Positions 46,038 to 54,359 of a stretch of 64,000 nt of DNA are shown piece after piece (position 1 is the first letter of the stretch; each line of letters begins with the position of its first letter). The notes beneath the pieces were generated by a model. It saw nothing but the letters and a program-made list of their open reading frames with translations. It was not told the DNA's origin and made no database searches. A program made the translations under genes and the position numbers. The DNA lies in contig NZ_CP063401.1 of the NCBI RefSeq assembly GCF_021729885.1, positions 2,782,501-2,846,500 of the forward strand. Reading direction: 5' to 3'. This DNA is from Devosia sp. SL43. Lineage in GTDB: Bacteria; Pseudomonadota; Alphaproteobacteria; Rhizobiales; Devosiaceae.

Positions 46038-46933
46038 TGACCCGCACGGGTCCCATCATCGTGGTCCTCATCGCCATCGTCGCGATCTGGTACGCCGCCG
46101 CCATCGGCATGAATGCGCAGTGGCAGAATGACGTCTATCGCCGTGGCGATATCACAAATGTCCCGGCCAGCCAGTTCATTGTCGATACCTGGAACCAGGA
46201 AAAGCCGGTCCTCCCCACCGCCCACCAGGTGTTCGGCGAACTCTGGAATTCCACGGCCCTGGTCGCCCCCAACAAACCGCGCAGCCTGGTCTTCCATGCT
46301 TGGGTCACCTTCTCGGCCACTGCGCTGGGATTCCTTATGGGTTCCGTGCTCGGCATCGGGCTGGCAGTGCTGATCGTCCATAACGAGGCGATGAACCGCT
46401 CGCTGATGCCGTGGATCGTTGCCAGCCAGACCATTCCCATCCTGGCGCTGGCGCCGCTGATCGTGGTGATCGGTTTCAATATCTTTACCGGCACCATGGG
46501 CATCCCGACCGATCCGGCGCGGCTGATGTCCAAGGCCATCATCTCGGCCTATCTGAGCTTCTTCCCGGTCGCGGTCGGCATGGTCAAAGGCCTGCGCTCG
46601 CCCGAGGCGATCCAGCTCGACCTGATGCATACCTACAACGCCAGCGCCGGCCAGACCTTCTGGAAGCTGCGCTGGCCTGCCGCCATGCCGTTCCTCTTCG
46701 CCTCGCTCAAGGTCGGTGTCGCGGCGAGCCTAGTCGGCGCCATTGTCGGCGAATTGCCGACCGGCGCCGTGGCGGGTCTCGGTGCACGATTGCTGGCCGG
46801 TTCCTATTACAGCCAGACGGTGCAGATCTGGGCGGCCCTGTTCGCGGCTTCGATCCTTGCGGCGCTGCTGGTCATCGCCGTCGGCGTGGTCGAAAGGCTC
46901 GTCAACCGATCCATGGGGGCACGCCCCGCATGA
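46037..46933 (+). CDS. ABC transporter permease (importer, subunit 1)
   Basis: The 298-residue membrane protein has an N-terminal helix, a ~60-residue extracytoplasmic loop and five to six further helices of the BPD_transp_1 fold. The cytoplasmic coupling loop is around AGQTFWKLRWPAAMPFLFASLKVG. Its start overlaps the ATPase stop by one base and its stop overlaps the next permease start by 4 bp, showing tight coupling. It should pair with the second permease as a heterodimer. Confidence 0.9.
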   Translation: MTRTGPIIVVLIAIVAIWYAAAIGMNAQWQNDVYRRGDITNVPASQFIVDTWNQEKPVLPTAHQVFGELWNSTALVAPNKPRSLVFHAWVTFSATALGFLMGSVLGIGLAVLIVHNEAMNRSLMPWIVASQTIPILALAPLIVVIGFNIFTGTMGIPTDPARLMSKAIISAYLSFFPVAVGMVKGLRSPEAIQLDLMHTYNASAGQTFWKLRWPAAMPFLFASLKVGVAASLVGAIVGELPTGAVAGLGARLLAGSYYSQTVQIWAALFAASILAALLVIAVGVVERLVNRSMGARPA

Positions 46934-48024
46934 GCCAGCTGCAATTCTTTCTTGCCCTCGTTGCCGGTGGACTTTCCGCTGCCGCCCTTGCGCTGGGCGT
47001 CGTCACGCCGGTCGAACAGGGCCTCTTGCTCAAGGCCTTCCTGGCGCTGGGCTTCCTGTCGCTCATCCGCTTCTTTGTACCGACGGGCCTCTGGCTCGAT
47101 GGTGTCATCGCGGTTTTTGGCGCGGTGGCGCTGCTGTTGACGCTTGACGTCTTCACCCCGACACCGACCTTTTACTGGATGGCGCTGATTGCTGCCTGGC
47201 TCTTTGCCTGGCTCTTCGTCGAGCGCCTCAGCAAGACGCTGGCGCCGGGCCTTGGCGACAATGCCGGTCTCGGTCTGATCATTCCCGTCGCTTTCGGCCT
47301 GACGATCCTCGTTGCCTGGGAAGTCATCACCCGCGCCGGCAATGTGCCGCAGGTCATCCTGCCGCCGCCGTCGATGATCGGCGCCCGCATCGCTGCCAGC
47401 GTCCCGACGCTGCTCGCCGATTTCCAGCAGACCTTCCTCAAGGCCGTGCTGATTGGCTACGCGCTCGGCTGTGGCCTCGGCTTTGTGGTGGCCATCCTCA
47501 TCGACCGCTCGCCCTTCCTCAAATCAGGCCTGCTGCCGCTCGGCAATTTCGTCTCGGCTTTGCCTATCGTCGGCGTCGCGCCCATCATGGTCATGTGGTT
47601 CGGCTTCGACTGGCCCAGTAAGGCAGCCGTCGTCGTCATCATGACCTTCTTCCCCATGCTGGTGAATACCGTGGCCGGCCTCAATGCCTCGTCCGCCATC
47701 GAGCGCGACCTGATGCGCACCTATGCCGCCGGCTATTGGCAAACCCTTATGAAGTTACGGCTTCCCGCTGCGGGCCCCTTCATATTCAACGCCCTCAAGA
47801 TCAACTCGACTTTGGCCTTGATCGGCGCAATCGTAGCGGAATTCTTCGGGACGCCCATTGTGGGAATGGGTTTCCGGATTTCTACCGAAGTCGGCCGGAT
47901 GAATGTCGACATGGTATGGGCCGAAATCGCGGTGGCGGCTGTCGCGGGCTCGGTCTTCTACGGGGTGATCGTTCTGATCGAACGGGGGGTCACCTTCTGG
48001 CATCCGTCTGTGCGTGGTGCATAG
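46930..48024 (+). CDS. ABC transporter permease (importer, subunit 2)
   Basis: The 364-residue permease is longer than subunit 1. About 110 residues of extra N-terminal helices precede the transport domain, which begins near GLIIPVAFGLTILVAWEVITRAGNVPQVILPPPSMIG. The coupling loop is YWQTLMKLRLPAAGPFIFNALKINSTLALIGAIVAEFFG. The N-terminal extension is unusual for this class. It starts inside the stop of subunit 1 (ATGA). Confidence 0.9.
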   Translation: MSQLQFFLALVAGGLSAAALALGVVTPVEQGLLLKAFLALGFLSLIRFFVPTGLWLDGVIAVFGAVALLLTLDVFTPTPTFYWMALIAAWLFAWLFVERLSKTLAPGLGDNAGLGLIIPVAFGLTILVAWEVITRAGNVPQVILPPPSMIGARIAASVPTLLADFQQTFLKAVLIGYALGCGLGFVVAILIDRSPFLKSGLLPLGNFVSALPIVGVAPIMVMWFGFDWPSKAAVVVIMTFFPMLVNTVAGLNASSAIERDLMRTYAAGYWQTLMKLRLPAAGPFIFNALKINSTLALIGAIVAEFFGTPIVGMGFRISTEVGRMNVDMVWAEIAVAAVAGSVFYGVIVLIERGVTFWHPSVRGA

Positions 48025-48051
48025 GCGATGCCGAATACAGGGAAAACGGCA

Positions 48052-49044
48052 ATGAAGAAACTTCTGATCGGCGCCCTTGCAGGCGCAATGACGATGGCGG
48101 CAGTGGGCGGGGTCTGGGCCCAGGATACCGTAACGCTGCAGCTCAAGTGGGTCACCCAGGCTCAGTTCGCTGGCTACTACGTGGCCCAGGCAAAGGGCTT
48201 CTACGAAGAAGAAGGCCTCACCGTCGAAATCAAGCCGGGCGGTCCCGATATCGCGCCTGAGCAGGTGATTGCCGGCGGCGGCGCTGATGTCATCACCACC
48301 TGGATGGCCGCTGGTCTTGCCGCCCGCGAGCGCGGCGTGCCGCTGGTCAATATCGCCCAGCCGTTCAAGTCCTCAGGTCTGCTGCTGACCTGCCTCAAGG
48401 AAGCCGGCGTCGAAACCACTGCCGATTTCCCGGGCAAGACGCTGGGCGTCTGGTTCTTCGGCAACGAATATCCCTTCTACGCCTGGATGGCCAAGCTGGG
48501 CCTATCGACAGAGGGCGGCGCCGAGGGCGTCGAAGTGCTGAAGCAGGCCTTCAACGTCGATCCGCTGATCCAGAAGCAGGCCGCCTGCATCTCCACCATG
48601 ACCTATAACGAATATGGTCAGGTGCTGAAGGCCGGCATCACGCCCGAAGAGCTGACGGTGTTCAACTATCGCGACGAAGGCGTCGGCATGCTCGAGGACG
48701 GCCTCTATGTGTTGGAAGAAAACCTGGCCGATCCGGCCTTTGTCGAGAAGATGACCAAGTTCGTCCGCGCCTCGATGAAGGGCTGGGCCTATGCCCGCGA
48801 CAATGCCGAGGAAGCCGCCCAGATCGTTCTGGACAATGACTCGACCGGCGCGATGACCCTCGAAGACCAGCTCTACCAGATGACCGAGGTCAACAAGCTG
48901 ACCGAAGGCTCGACCGGTGCGCTCGATGCTGCTGATTACCAGCAGACCGTCGATACGCTGCTCTCGGCCGTCTCGCCCGACAATCCGGCGATCACCAAGG
49001 CTCCGGAAGGCGCCTTCTCGACCGTGATCACCGACGGGCTCTAA
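48052..49044 (+). CDS. ABC transporter substrate-binding protein, NMT1/THI5-like
   Basis: The product has a signal peptide (MKKLLIGALAGAMTMAAVGGVWAQ) and an NMT1/THI5-like domain beginning TLQLKWVTQAQFAGYYVAQAKGFYEEEGL, the hallmark of periplasmic proteins that bind pyrimidine-like or sulfonate ligands. I prefer the ATG at 48052, which has AGGGA upstream; an ATG eight codons earlier is in frame. It is the last gene of the operon, followed by a clear terminator. The ligand is predicted to be a uracil- or dihydrouracil-like ring from context. Confidence 0.92.
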   Translation: MKKLLIGALAGAMTMAAVGGVWAQDTVTLQLKWVTQAQFAGYYVAQAKGFYEEEGLTVEIKPGGPDIAPEQVIAGGGADVITTWMAAGLAARERGVPLVNIAQPFKSSGLLLTCLKEAGVETTADFPGKTLGVWFFGNEYPFYAWMAKLGLSTEGGAEGVEVLKQAFNVDPLIQKQAACISTMTYNEYGQVLKAGITPEELTVFNYRDEGVGMLEDGLYVLEENLADPAFVEKMTKFVRASMKGWAYARDNAEEAAQIVLDNDSTGAMTLEDQLYQMTEVNKLTEGSTGALDAADYQQTVDTLLSAVSPDNPAITKAPEGAFSTVITDGL

Positions 49045-49066
49045 GGCTAGGCAAATCTGAATGACG

Positions 49067-49092
49067 AGGCGGGGAGCGATCCCCGCCTTTTT
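49067..49092 (+). terminator. Rho-independent terminator of the pyrimidine operon
   Basis: AGGCGGGG and CCCCGCCT flank the loop AGCGAT, followed by TTTTTC. The stem is nearly identical to the terminator at 52146-52175. It lies 22 bp beyond the binding-protein stop and touches the stop of the convergent minus-strand gene. Confidence 0.9.
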
Positions 49093-49694
49093 CATTGCGG
49101 TAGCGGAGAGATCATCAGCTCGCTGAGCAGCATGCCCAGTTCACGCGTGTCGTCGTTGACGCCCATCGCCAAGGGCGAGATGCGGTCTGGAAAATCGAAC
49201 TGTAACGTCACGCCCGTTGGGTCCAGGGCCGCCACGTCCCGGCTGACCGGGATAGCCGCGAAACCCTGCGTCGTCGGGTTGAACACCAGATCATCCAGCC
49301 GCTCGCCATTCACACGCACTTCGACGCGCTGCTCGCGGTGGTCCGTGCCGATATAGCCCTGCGCCACCAGCCCGATCAGCAGGCCTGTTTCAGGCACCGC
49401 GAAGGCAAACCGCAATCGCGCGCGATCGCCCACGCTCCAGCTGCCGGCCGAGAACGGCGCGATCCAGCCGCATTGCCGGTGGCGCACCGTGGCGCGGCCA
49501 ACTGGATCGTCGCGAAACGATAGCGGCTGGCCCAACTGGTAGCGCCCGCTCACCGCCCGTGGCCAGCAATCAGAACTGCCGGTCACATAGTAGTCGCGGT
49601 AGTTGGCGCTGACCTGCGGGCTCAGCAACAGGCTTGCGGCCCAGAGTTCAAATCCGGCCAAGACGATAGTGCCGGCCCAAAGCAGTCGGTTCAT
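49092..49694 (-). CDS. Membrane-anchored protein of unknown function, partner of a GT-C enzyme
   Basis: The 200-residue protein has one N-terminal membrane helix (LLWAGTIVLAGFELWAASLLL) and a large extracytoplasmic domain rich in beta strands. Segments such as RARLRFAFAVPETG and VEVRVNGERLDDLVF read like a jelly-roll fold. Two Cys (near 43 and 75) may pair. I recognise no catalytic motif. The gene starts 7 bp after the GT-C glycosyltransferase gene, so the two are surely co-expressed and probably act together in envelope glycan synthesis. Confidence 0.65.
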   Translation of the reverse strand: MNRLLWAGTIVLAGFELWAASLLLSPQVSANYRDYYVTGSSDCWPRAVSGRYQLGQPLSFRDDPVGRATVRHRQCGWIAPFSAGSWSVGDRARLRFAFAVPETGLLIGLVAQGYIGTDHREQRVEVRVNGERLDDLVFNPTTQGFAAIPVSRDVAALDPTGVTLQFDFPDRISPLAMGVNDDTRELGMLLSELMISPLPQ

Positions 49695-49701
49695 GCCGCC
49701 C

Positions 49702-50856
49702 TCACATCAGGTAGTAGCTGGCCGCGATCCATTGCGGCAGCAGAGCAATGTCGGCAGCGATGAAGGCGAAGGCGGCGACCACGGTGAGCCAGCGCCATTT
49801 AGCCAGCAGGGTCATGGCCAGCATCATCAGCGGTGCGAGGCCGACCACAAAGCGCGTCATCGAGAAGATCTCGGTCATCAATGGCGTCAGCAGCGTCAGG
49901 GTGCAGAACAGCGCCATGGCCCATTGCCGCCGCCGCGCCAGCTCGGCGCACAGCCCGAAGCCCACCAACGCCATGATGGCCCAGGCCTGATTATAGCCGA
50001 TCCACTGCCCAGGTCCGGGCGGTCGGGTGAGGCCGCCCCAGAGATAGCCCAGCGGATTGCCCAGCGCGCGTCCCCAGGAGCGCTGGATGTGCGAGAAGGC
50101 CAGCGCATCGCCCACGTGGTGATGCAGGAACACCATGAAGGCAAAGAGCCCCAGCGGTGCCAGCATGATGCCGAAAGCCACGTCGCCACGGCGCAACAGC
50201 CGGCCTGCGATCTGCCACCAGCTCCCGCCGCCCTTGCGCGCGTCGAGCAGCGCCTGCAGCCCGATCGCCAGCGACAAGAACACCCCACTCACCCGGGTCG
50301 CCGACAGCAGCGCGCCCGCCAACCCAGCGCCGACATACTCGCCGCGGCGCAGCGCCAGAAAGCCCAGCAAGGTCAGCGCCATGAACAGGCTCTCGGTGTA
50401 GAGCGTCGAGAAATGGAACGAGAAGGGTCCGATGAAGAGGAAAATGCAGAACAGCCCATAGGCGCGCGGCGCCGCGACCAGCCAGGGATAGGCGAACAGC
50501 GCGGTCGCCAGGGTCGCCAGCGTTGAGATCGCGAAGCCGGCAGCGAGCACATCACCACCGAGCAGCGGCGCCAGGCCCGCCACCAGCAGCGGCAGCAATG
50601 GAAAGAAGGCCCAGTTGGCGCCGTCACCCTTGTCGTGCCGTGCGGCCGTCAGGTCATAGCCACCGCGCACGATGCTCTCGTACCAGTCACAATCGAGCAC
50701 GCAGATGGCGCGCAGATACTGTCCGAACCCAGCGCCGTTCTGCGTCGCCTCATAGAGCCCATAGCGCAGCAGCGTGCCGGCAGCCCAGGCCAGCACCGGA
50801 GGCAGCAGGATCGCCACCAGCTGAAAGCGTGTCGGCGTGGCCATGGCCAAAGTCAT
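49702..50856 (-). CDS. GT-C type integral membrane glycosyltransferase (Gpi18/PIG-V-like)
   Basis: The 384-residue protein has about ten hydrophobic helices. The first extracytoplasmic loop holds acidic residues DCDWYESIVRGGYD, matching the D-x-x-W-Y-x-x-I-x-x-x-G-Y pattern of mannosyltransferases related to Gpi18/PIG-V, which use polyprenyl-phosphate sugars. Other family-like parts are NWAFFPLLPLL, FHFSTLYTESLF and a C-terminal FSMTRFVVGLAPL. The acceptor and sugar are unknown. An internal ATG at 50844 is an alternative start. It is paired with the downstream membrane-anchored protein. Confidence 0.75.
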   Translation of the reverse strand: MTLAMATPTRFQLVAILLPPVLAWAAGTLLRYGLYEATQNGAGFGQYLRAICVLDCDWYESIVRGGYDLTAARHDKGDGANWAFFPLLPLLVAGLAPLLGGDVLAAGFAISTLATLATALFAYPWLVAAPRAYGLFCIFLFIGPFSFHFSTLYTESLFMALTLLGFLALRRGEYVGAGLAGALLSATRVSGVFLSLAIGLQALLDARKGGGSWWQIAGRLLRRGDVAFGIMLAPLGLFAFMVFLHHHVGDALAFSHIQRSWGRALGNPLGYLWGGLTRPPGPGQWIGYNQAWAIMALVGFGLCAELARRRQWAMALFCTLTLLTPLMTEIFSMTRFVVGLAPLMMLAMTLLAKWRWLTVVAAFAFIAADIALLPQWIAASYYLM

Positions 50857-51028
50857 TGCGGATATCCCCGTTCAGGCTTTCAGCCTGGCAGGGTTTCGGC
50901 ATGGCGCCATCGAACGAGTGTCCGAGAGGTCTGCCGCAATCTGCCCATAATTTGCGCAGGTGCCCGGAACGATTTCGTTCACGCACGGTTGAAGGCACAC
51001 ACGCGTCAACCAAGAAGGCATCACTCAA

Positions 51029-51103
51029 ATGAACTCGATCATCTACATCGTCGGCCTCATCGTTATCGTCATGGCCATCCTGTCCTTCATCGGCCTTGCC
51101 TGA
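51029..51103 (+). CDS. 24-residue predicted membrane peptide
   Basis: The frame encodes MNSIIYIVGLIVIVMAILSF plus IGLA: a single transmembrane helix with almost no extramembrane part. AAGAAGG lies upstream of the ATG. It sits just before a 297-residue multi-helix membrane protein (42 bp gap), and a second peptide of 25 residues follows that gene. I believe similar tiny membrane peptides are annotated in related bacteria, but this is from memory. Function unknown. Confidence 0.65.
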   Translation: MNSIIYIVGLIVIVMAILSFIGLA

Positions 51104-51144
51104 TCCCTTTCGGCAAAAGCAACAACACTTCAGGAGCCGACACC

Positions 51145-52038
51145 ATGACCATTGATGCGCCCGCAGGCGTCGTCGTTACCAACTCAGCCGCCGCCAACCG
51201 CGACCAGTCGTCTTATGTCGATTGGCCCGCGATCATTGCCGGCATCCTCCTGGCCTCGGCCATCAGCCTGGTGCTGATCAGCTTCGGCTCCGCCGTGGGC
51301 CTCAATTTCCTCAATTTCGGCTATGGCGACGGCCCCAATCCGATCTTCGTCGGCATTGCCGCCGCAACCTGGTTCCTCTGGGTCCAGATCTCTAGCTTCA
51401 TGGCTGGTGGCTACCTGACCGGTCGCCTGCGTCGCCGCTATTTCGACGCCACTGAAGACGAGAGCGACCTGCGCGATGGTGCGCACGGTCTGCTCGTCTG
51501 GGCCGGCGCTGCCGTCCTCGGCACCATTATCGCCGTTGGTGGTATTGGCGCAGCCGCCAATGCCGTTGGCTCCGCCGCGGCAACTGCGACCACTGCCGCC
51601 TCCAACGTTGCCGAAGGTGCGGCCGATGCGGTCGACCCGAACGCCTACTTCATCGATACGCTGTTCCGCTCGAACCAGCCCGTCGATGCCGAGGCCGCTC
51701 GCGGCGAAGCGGGCCGCATCTTCGCCCAGGCCGCCCTGGGTGACGGCACGGTCTCGGAAGCCGACACGGCCTATCTGGCCAATGTCGTGGCCGCCAATAC
51801 CGGCTTGACGCCGGAAGAGGCACAGGCTCGGGTGACCGAAGTTTCTGCCCAGGTCGAACAAGCCCGCCAGGATGCCATCGAAGCGGCGCGCATCGCCCGC
51901 AACACGGCCATCATCGGTGCCTTCCTGCTTGCAGCCTCGCTGCTGGTCTCGGCCATCGGCGCCTTCTGGGCCGCTCAAAAGGGCGGCAATCATCGCGACG
52001 AGAACACGGTCTTCGCCGGCATGTTCAAGCGCTTCTAA
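51145..52038 (+). CDS. PhnA-like membrane protein of unknown function
   Basis: The 297-residue protein has two helices near the N-terminus (VDWPAIIAGILLASAISLVLISFGSAVGLNF, then a second near 75-95), a third at about 118-140, an Ala-rich extracytoplasmic or cytoplasmic loop with coiled-coil potential (about 150-250), and a last helix at about 262-282. Rhizobial proteins of this type are often labelled PhnA-like, though they do not resemble the phosphonate-locus PhnA enzyme. AGGAG precedes the ATG at 51145. It is flanked by two very small membrane peptides, which suggests a small membrane complex. Confidence 0.7.
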   Translation: MTIDAPAGVVVTNSAAANRDQSSYVDWPAIIAGILLASAISLVLISFGSAVGLNFLNFGYGDGPNPIFVGIAAATWFLWVQISSFMAGGYLTGRLRRRYFDATEDESDLRDGAHGLLVWAGAAVLGTIIAVGGIGAAANAVGSAAATATTAASNVAEGAADAVDPNAYFIDTLFRSNQPVDAEAARGEAGRIFAQAALGDGTVSEADTAYLANVVAANTGLTPEEAQARVTEVSAQVEQARQDAIEAARIARNTAIIGAFLLAASLLVSAIGAFWAAQKGGNHRDENTVFAGMFKRF

Positions 52039-52059
52039 CAGTCAGAAAAGGACAACATC

Positions 52060-52137
52060 ATGTTTCGTGGAATTGGACTCTGGCTGCTCGGCGTGCCGAT
52101 CTGGCTGATCATCATCATCGTGCTCTTCCTGCGCTAG
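52060..52137 (+). CDS. 25-residue predicted membrane peptide
   Basis: The frame encodes MFRGIGLWLLGVPIWLIIII plus VLFLR, a single hydrophobic helix with Arg at both ends. AAAAGGA precedes the ATG. It starts 22 bp after the PhnA-like gene and ends 9 bp before a strong terminator, so it is the last gene of a three-gene unit. Function unknown. Confidence 0.7.
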   Translation: MFRGIGLWLLGVPIWLIIIIVLFLR

Positions 52138-52145
52138 GAAGAACC

Positions 52146-52175
52146 AAGGCGGGGAGCAATCCCCGCCTTTTCTTT
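52146..52175 (+). terminator. Strong bidirectional rho-independent terminator
   Basis: AAGGCGGGG and CCCCGCCTT are perfect 9 bp complements around AGCAAT, followed by TTCTTT. The AA run on the left end also makes a weaker terminator for truB on the minus strand, whose stop is at 52178. Confidence 0.9.
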
Positions 52176-52177
52176 GA

Positions 52178-53080
52178 CTAATTGAACACCCGCCGGCACT
52201 TGAACTGGCCGAACTCCACCCAGCCGGTCGCCAGCACGTCGCCCTTGAAGCTGGCCCAGCATTCATCGAGCGATACCGGTGCGCCCGCGCCGGTCAGCAG
52301 CACGGCATTGCCGTGGCGGACCGAGGTCGCTTGGCTCGCGTCGAGCCGGATTTCCGGCAAGTCCGAAAACCCCGCCCAGACGGGCTTGAGCAGGGCATCG
52401 CGCTCGTCCTGCCCCAAGGCTTCAAGCTGGTCGATGGTCAGTGCATCCGCGTCGTGGAACGGTCCCACGGCGGCACGATGCAGCAGGCTAACATGCCCGC
52501 GCGTGCCTAGCGCCTCGGCGATGTCGCGGGCCAGCGAGCGGACATAGGTGCCCTTGCCGCAGGTGACTTCGAGGATGGACTGCTCAGTGCCATGTTCGAC
52601 CAGTTCGATCGCATCGACGTCGATTTCTCGCGGTTGCAATTCGACGGTCTCGCCCGCCCGTGCCAGGTCATAAGCGCGCTCGCCATCGATCTTGAGCGCC
52701 GAATAGATTGGCGGCCGCTGCAGGATAGTGCCGGTGAACTGCGGCAGCACTGCCTCGAGCGCTGCCCTTTCCGGCCGAACATCGGAGGTCGCGACAACCG
52801 TGCCCTCAGCATCGTCGGTCGTGGTGGCGCTGCCCCATTTGATGGCGAAGCGATAGACCTTGGTGCCGTCCTGCACCTGCGGAACGGCCTTGGTCGCCTC
52901 GCCCAGCGCGATGGGGAGTATACCCGTGGCCAGCGGGTCGAGCGTACCGGCATGGCCGGCCTTGGCGGCGCCGAACAGCCAGCGCACCTTGCCCACCGCC
53001 TGGGTCGAGGTCATGTCATAGGGCTTGTCGAGCACCACCCAGCCCGAAATGGCGCGCTTGACGCGTTTGGGCGCGCTCAA
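52178..53080 (-). CDS. truB: tRNA pseudouridine(55) synthase TruB
   Basis: TruB makes pseudouridine at position 55 in the T loop of tRNAs. The 300-residue protein has WVVLDKPYDMTSTQAV, the catalytic Asp48 in AGHAGTLDPLATGILP, and KVYRFAIKWGSATTTDDAEG. The C-terminal part includes the conserved CGKGTYVRSLARDIAEALG. It overlaps the rbfA stop by 4 bp. rbfA-truB is a widespread translation-related pair, usually followed by rpsO, which is not found here. Confidence 0.96.
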   Translation of the reverse strand: MSAPKRVKRAISGWVVLDKPYDMTSTQAVGKVRWLFGAAKAGHAGTLDPLATGILPIALGEATKAVPQVQDGTKVYRFAIKWGSATTTDDAEGTVVATSDVRPERAALEAVLPQFTGTILQRPPIYSALKIDGERAYDLARAGETVELQPREIDVDAIELVEHGTEQSILEVTCGKGTYVRSLARDIAEALGTRGHVSLLHRAAVGPFHDADALTIDQLEALGQDERDALLKPVWAGFSDLPEIRLDASQATSVRHGNAVLLTGAGAPVSLDECWASFKGDVLATGWVEFGQFKCRRVFN

Positions 53081-53487
53081 GGTTCGGTGCCGTCCTCGTC
53101 TTCGTCGAGATCGCGCTGCACGTTTTCCGAACGCAGCAGGCTGTCGATGCGGCTGGCCTCCTCGAACGTGTCGTCGACATAGAAGCGCACTTCGGGTGCA
53201 AATTTCATGTTGATCTGCGGCGCCACGCGGCCGCGGATATATTTGGTGTGGCGGTTCAGCGCCGCCACGATTTCCTCGGCATGCAGCCCGCCCAGCGGCA
53301 TGATGTAGGCATTGGCGATCTTGAGATCGGGCGTCATCCGCACTTCGGGCACGGTGATGACGGCGCCGCGTAAAGCGTCGTCTTCCACATCGCCCCGTGC
53401 AAACATGGCAGCCAGGGCGTGGCGCACGAGTTCGCCGACGCGCAGCATGCGCTGGCTGGGGCCAGCTGGTTCGTTGTCTTTGCTCAT
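53077..53487 (-). CDS. rbfA: 30S ribosome-binding factor A
   Basis: RbfA binds the 5' helix region of 16S rRNA and supports late 30S maturation, especially in the cold. The 136-residue protein has RMLRVGELVRHALAAMFARGD, the KH-like core TVPEVRMTPDLKIANAYIMPL, and KFAPEVRFYVDDTFEEASRI. The C-terminus is acidic (DLDEDEDGTEP). It is coupled to truB by a 4 bp overlap. infB, the usual upstream neighbour, is not in the window. Confidence 0.95.
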   Translation of the reverse strand: MSKDNEPAGPSQRMLRVGELVRHALAAMFARGDVEDDALRGAVITVPEVRMTPDLKIANAYIMPLGGLHAEEIVAALNRHTKYIRGRVAPQINMKFAPEVRFYVDDTFEEASRIDSLLRSENVQRDLDEDEDGTEP

Positions 53488-53518
53488 GGCAGCGAGTTAT
53501 TCCCTCGCCGCGCCTACG

Positions 53519-54199
53519 TCAATCCGCCAGGACCAGCGCCGCTTCATCCTGCAATTGCTTGGCGCGGGCTTCGACCACGTCCGTCGCCACCGGCCAGGTT
53601 TCCGGCTTGGACGGATCGAACGCATCGCCGCGCCATTCCTGATAGACGATCGCGACACCCTTGGCCGACTTGCGGAAGCTCATGACCATGACTTCCCCTT
53701 CGCCGCGATAGGCCGTCAGCCGGTCGAGATAGGCGCCGCAGACAAAGCCCAGCGGGGCCAGGGTCTCGCCGTCATCCTCACCAAACTGGAAGAAGCCGGT
53801 CAGTTCGGGCTTGCAGGTCTGGCTGTAGCCGAACATGACGGCGCTACGGTAATCGGTCAGCGGCCGGGAGGCTTCGAGCGTGATGCGGGCACCATAGAGC
53901 GTCTTCCACAGCGCCTCGCTTTCCCCCTTGGGGTAGATTTCGAGCAGCGCCTGCGCGTCGTCGGCGCGGAACGTTGCATCGAACAGCGGGATGACATTGC
54001 CCGATAGCCGATCGGCCGAGCTCAGCCAGTCGGGCAGTGGCAGGGAGAATGTGTGCCCCAGGGAATCCAGCACCAGCGCGCTGCCCTCTTCGGTCAGCGG
54101 CAGCTCGCTCGATATCGGCTGCGCCAAAGCCGGCCCAGCAAACGCGGAGGCGGCCAACAGAACACCCAACAGGCGCATAAAGCCACGGGACAAAGCCAT
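53519..54199 (-). CDS. Predicted secreted protein of unknown function
   Basis: The 226-residue product has a signal peptide (RLLGVLLAASAFAGPALAQ). The mature part contains HTFSLPLPDWLSS, EIYPKGESEALWKTLYGARITLE and a pair of Cys near 147 and 173. I do not recognise a named family. The ATG at 54199 gives the clean signal peptide and has AGGAG upstream; an in-frame extension to 54259 is less likely. It lies 30 bp upstream of rbfA on the same strand. Confidence 0.72.
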   Translation of the reverse strand: MALSRGFMRLLGVLLAASAFAGPALAQPISSELPLTEEGSALVLDSLGHTFSLPLPDWLSSADRLSGNVIPLFDATFRADDAQALLEIYPKGESEALWKTLYGARITLEASRPLTDYRSAVMFGYSQTCKPELTGFFQFGEDDGETLAPLGFVCGAYLDRLTAYRGEGEVMVMSFRKSAKGVAIVYQEWRGDAFDPSKPETWPVATDVVEARAKQLQDEAALVLAD

Positions 54200-54359
54200 T
54201 GCGGGGGTCTCCTCACCCAATGCAGTCGAACCAATCCGGATCGCTTCCCCCAAAAGCATCCGTGCCGACGATTAGGGTGCAAGCGCCCCGGCTGGCAAGA
54301 CCCGCCGGCATCGATTGCACCGAAGGCCTGCATTGTGGGTGTTTGGCGCAACACTGGCG

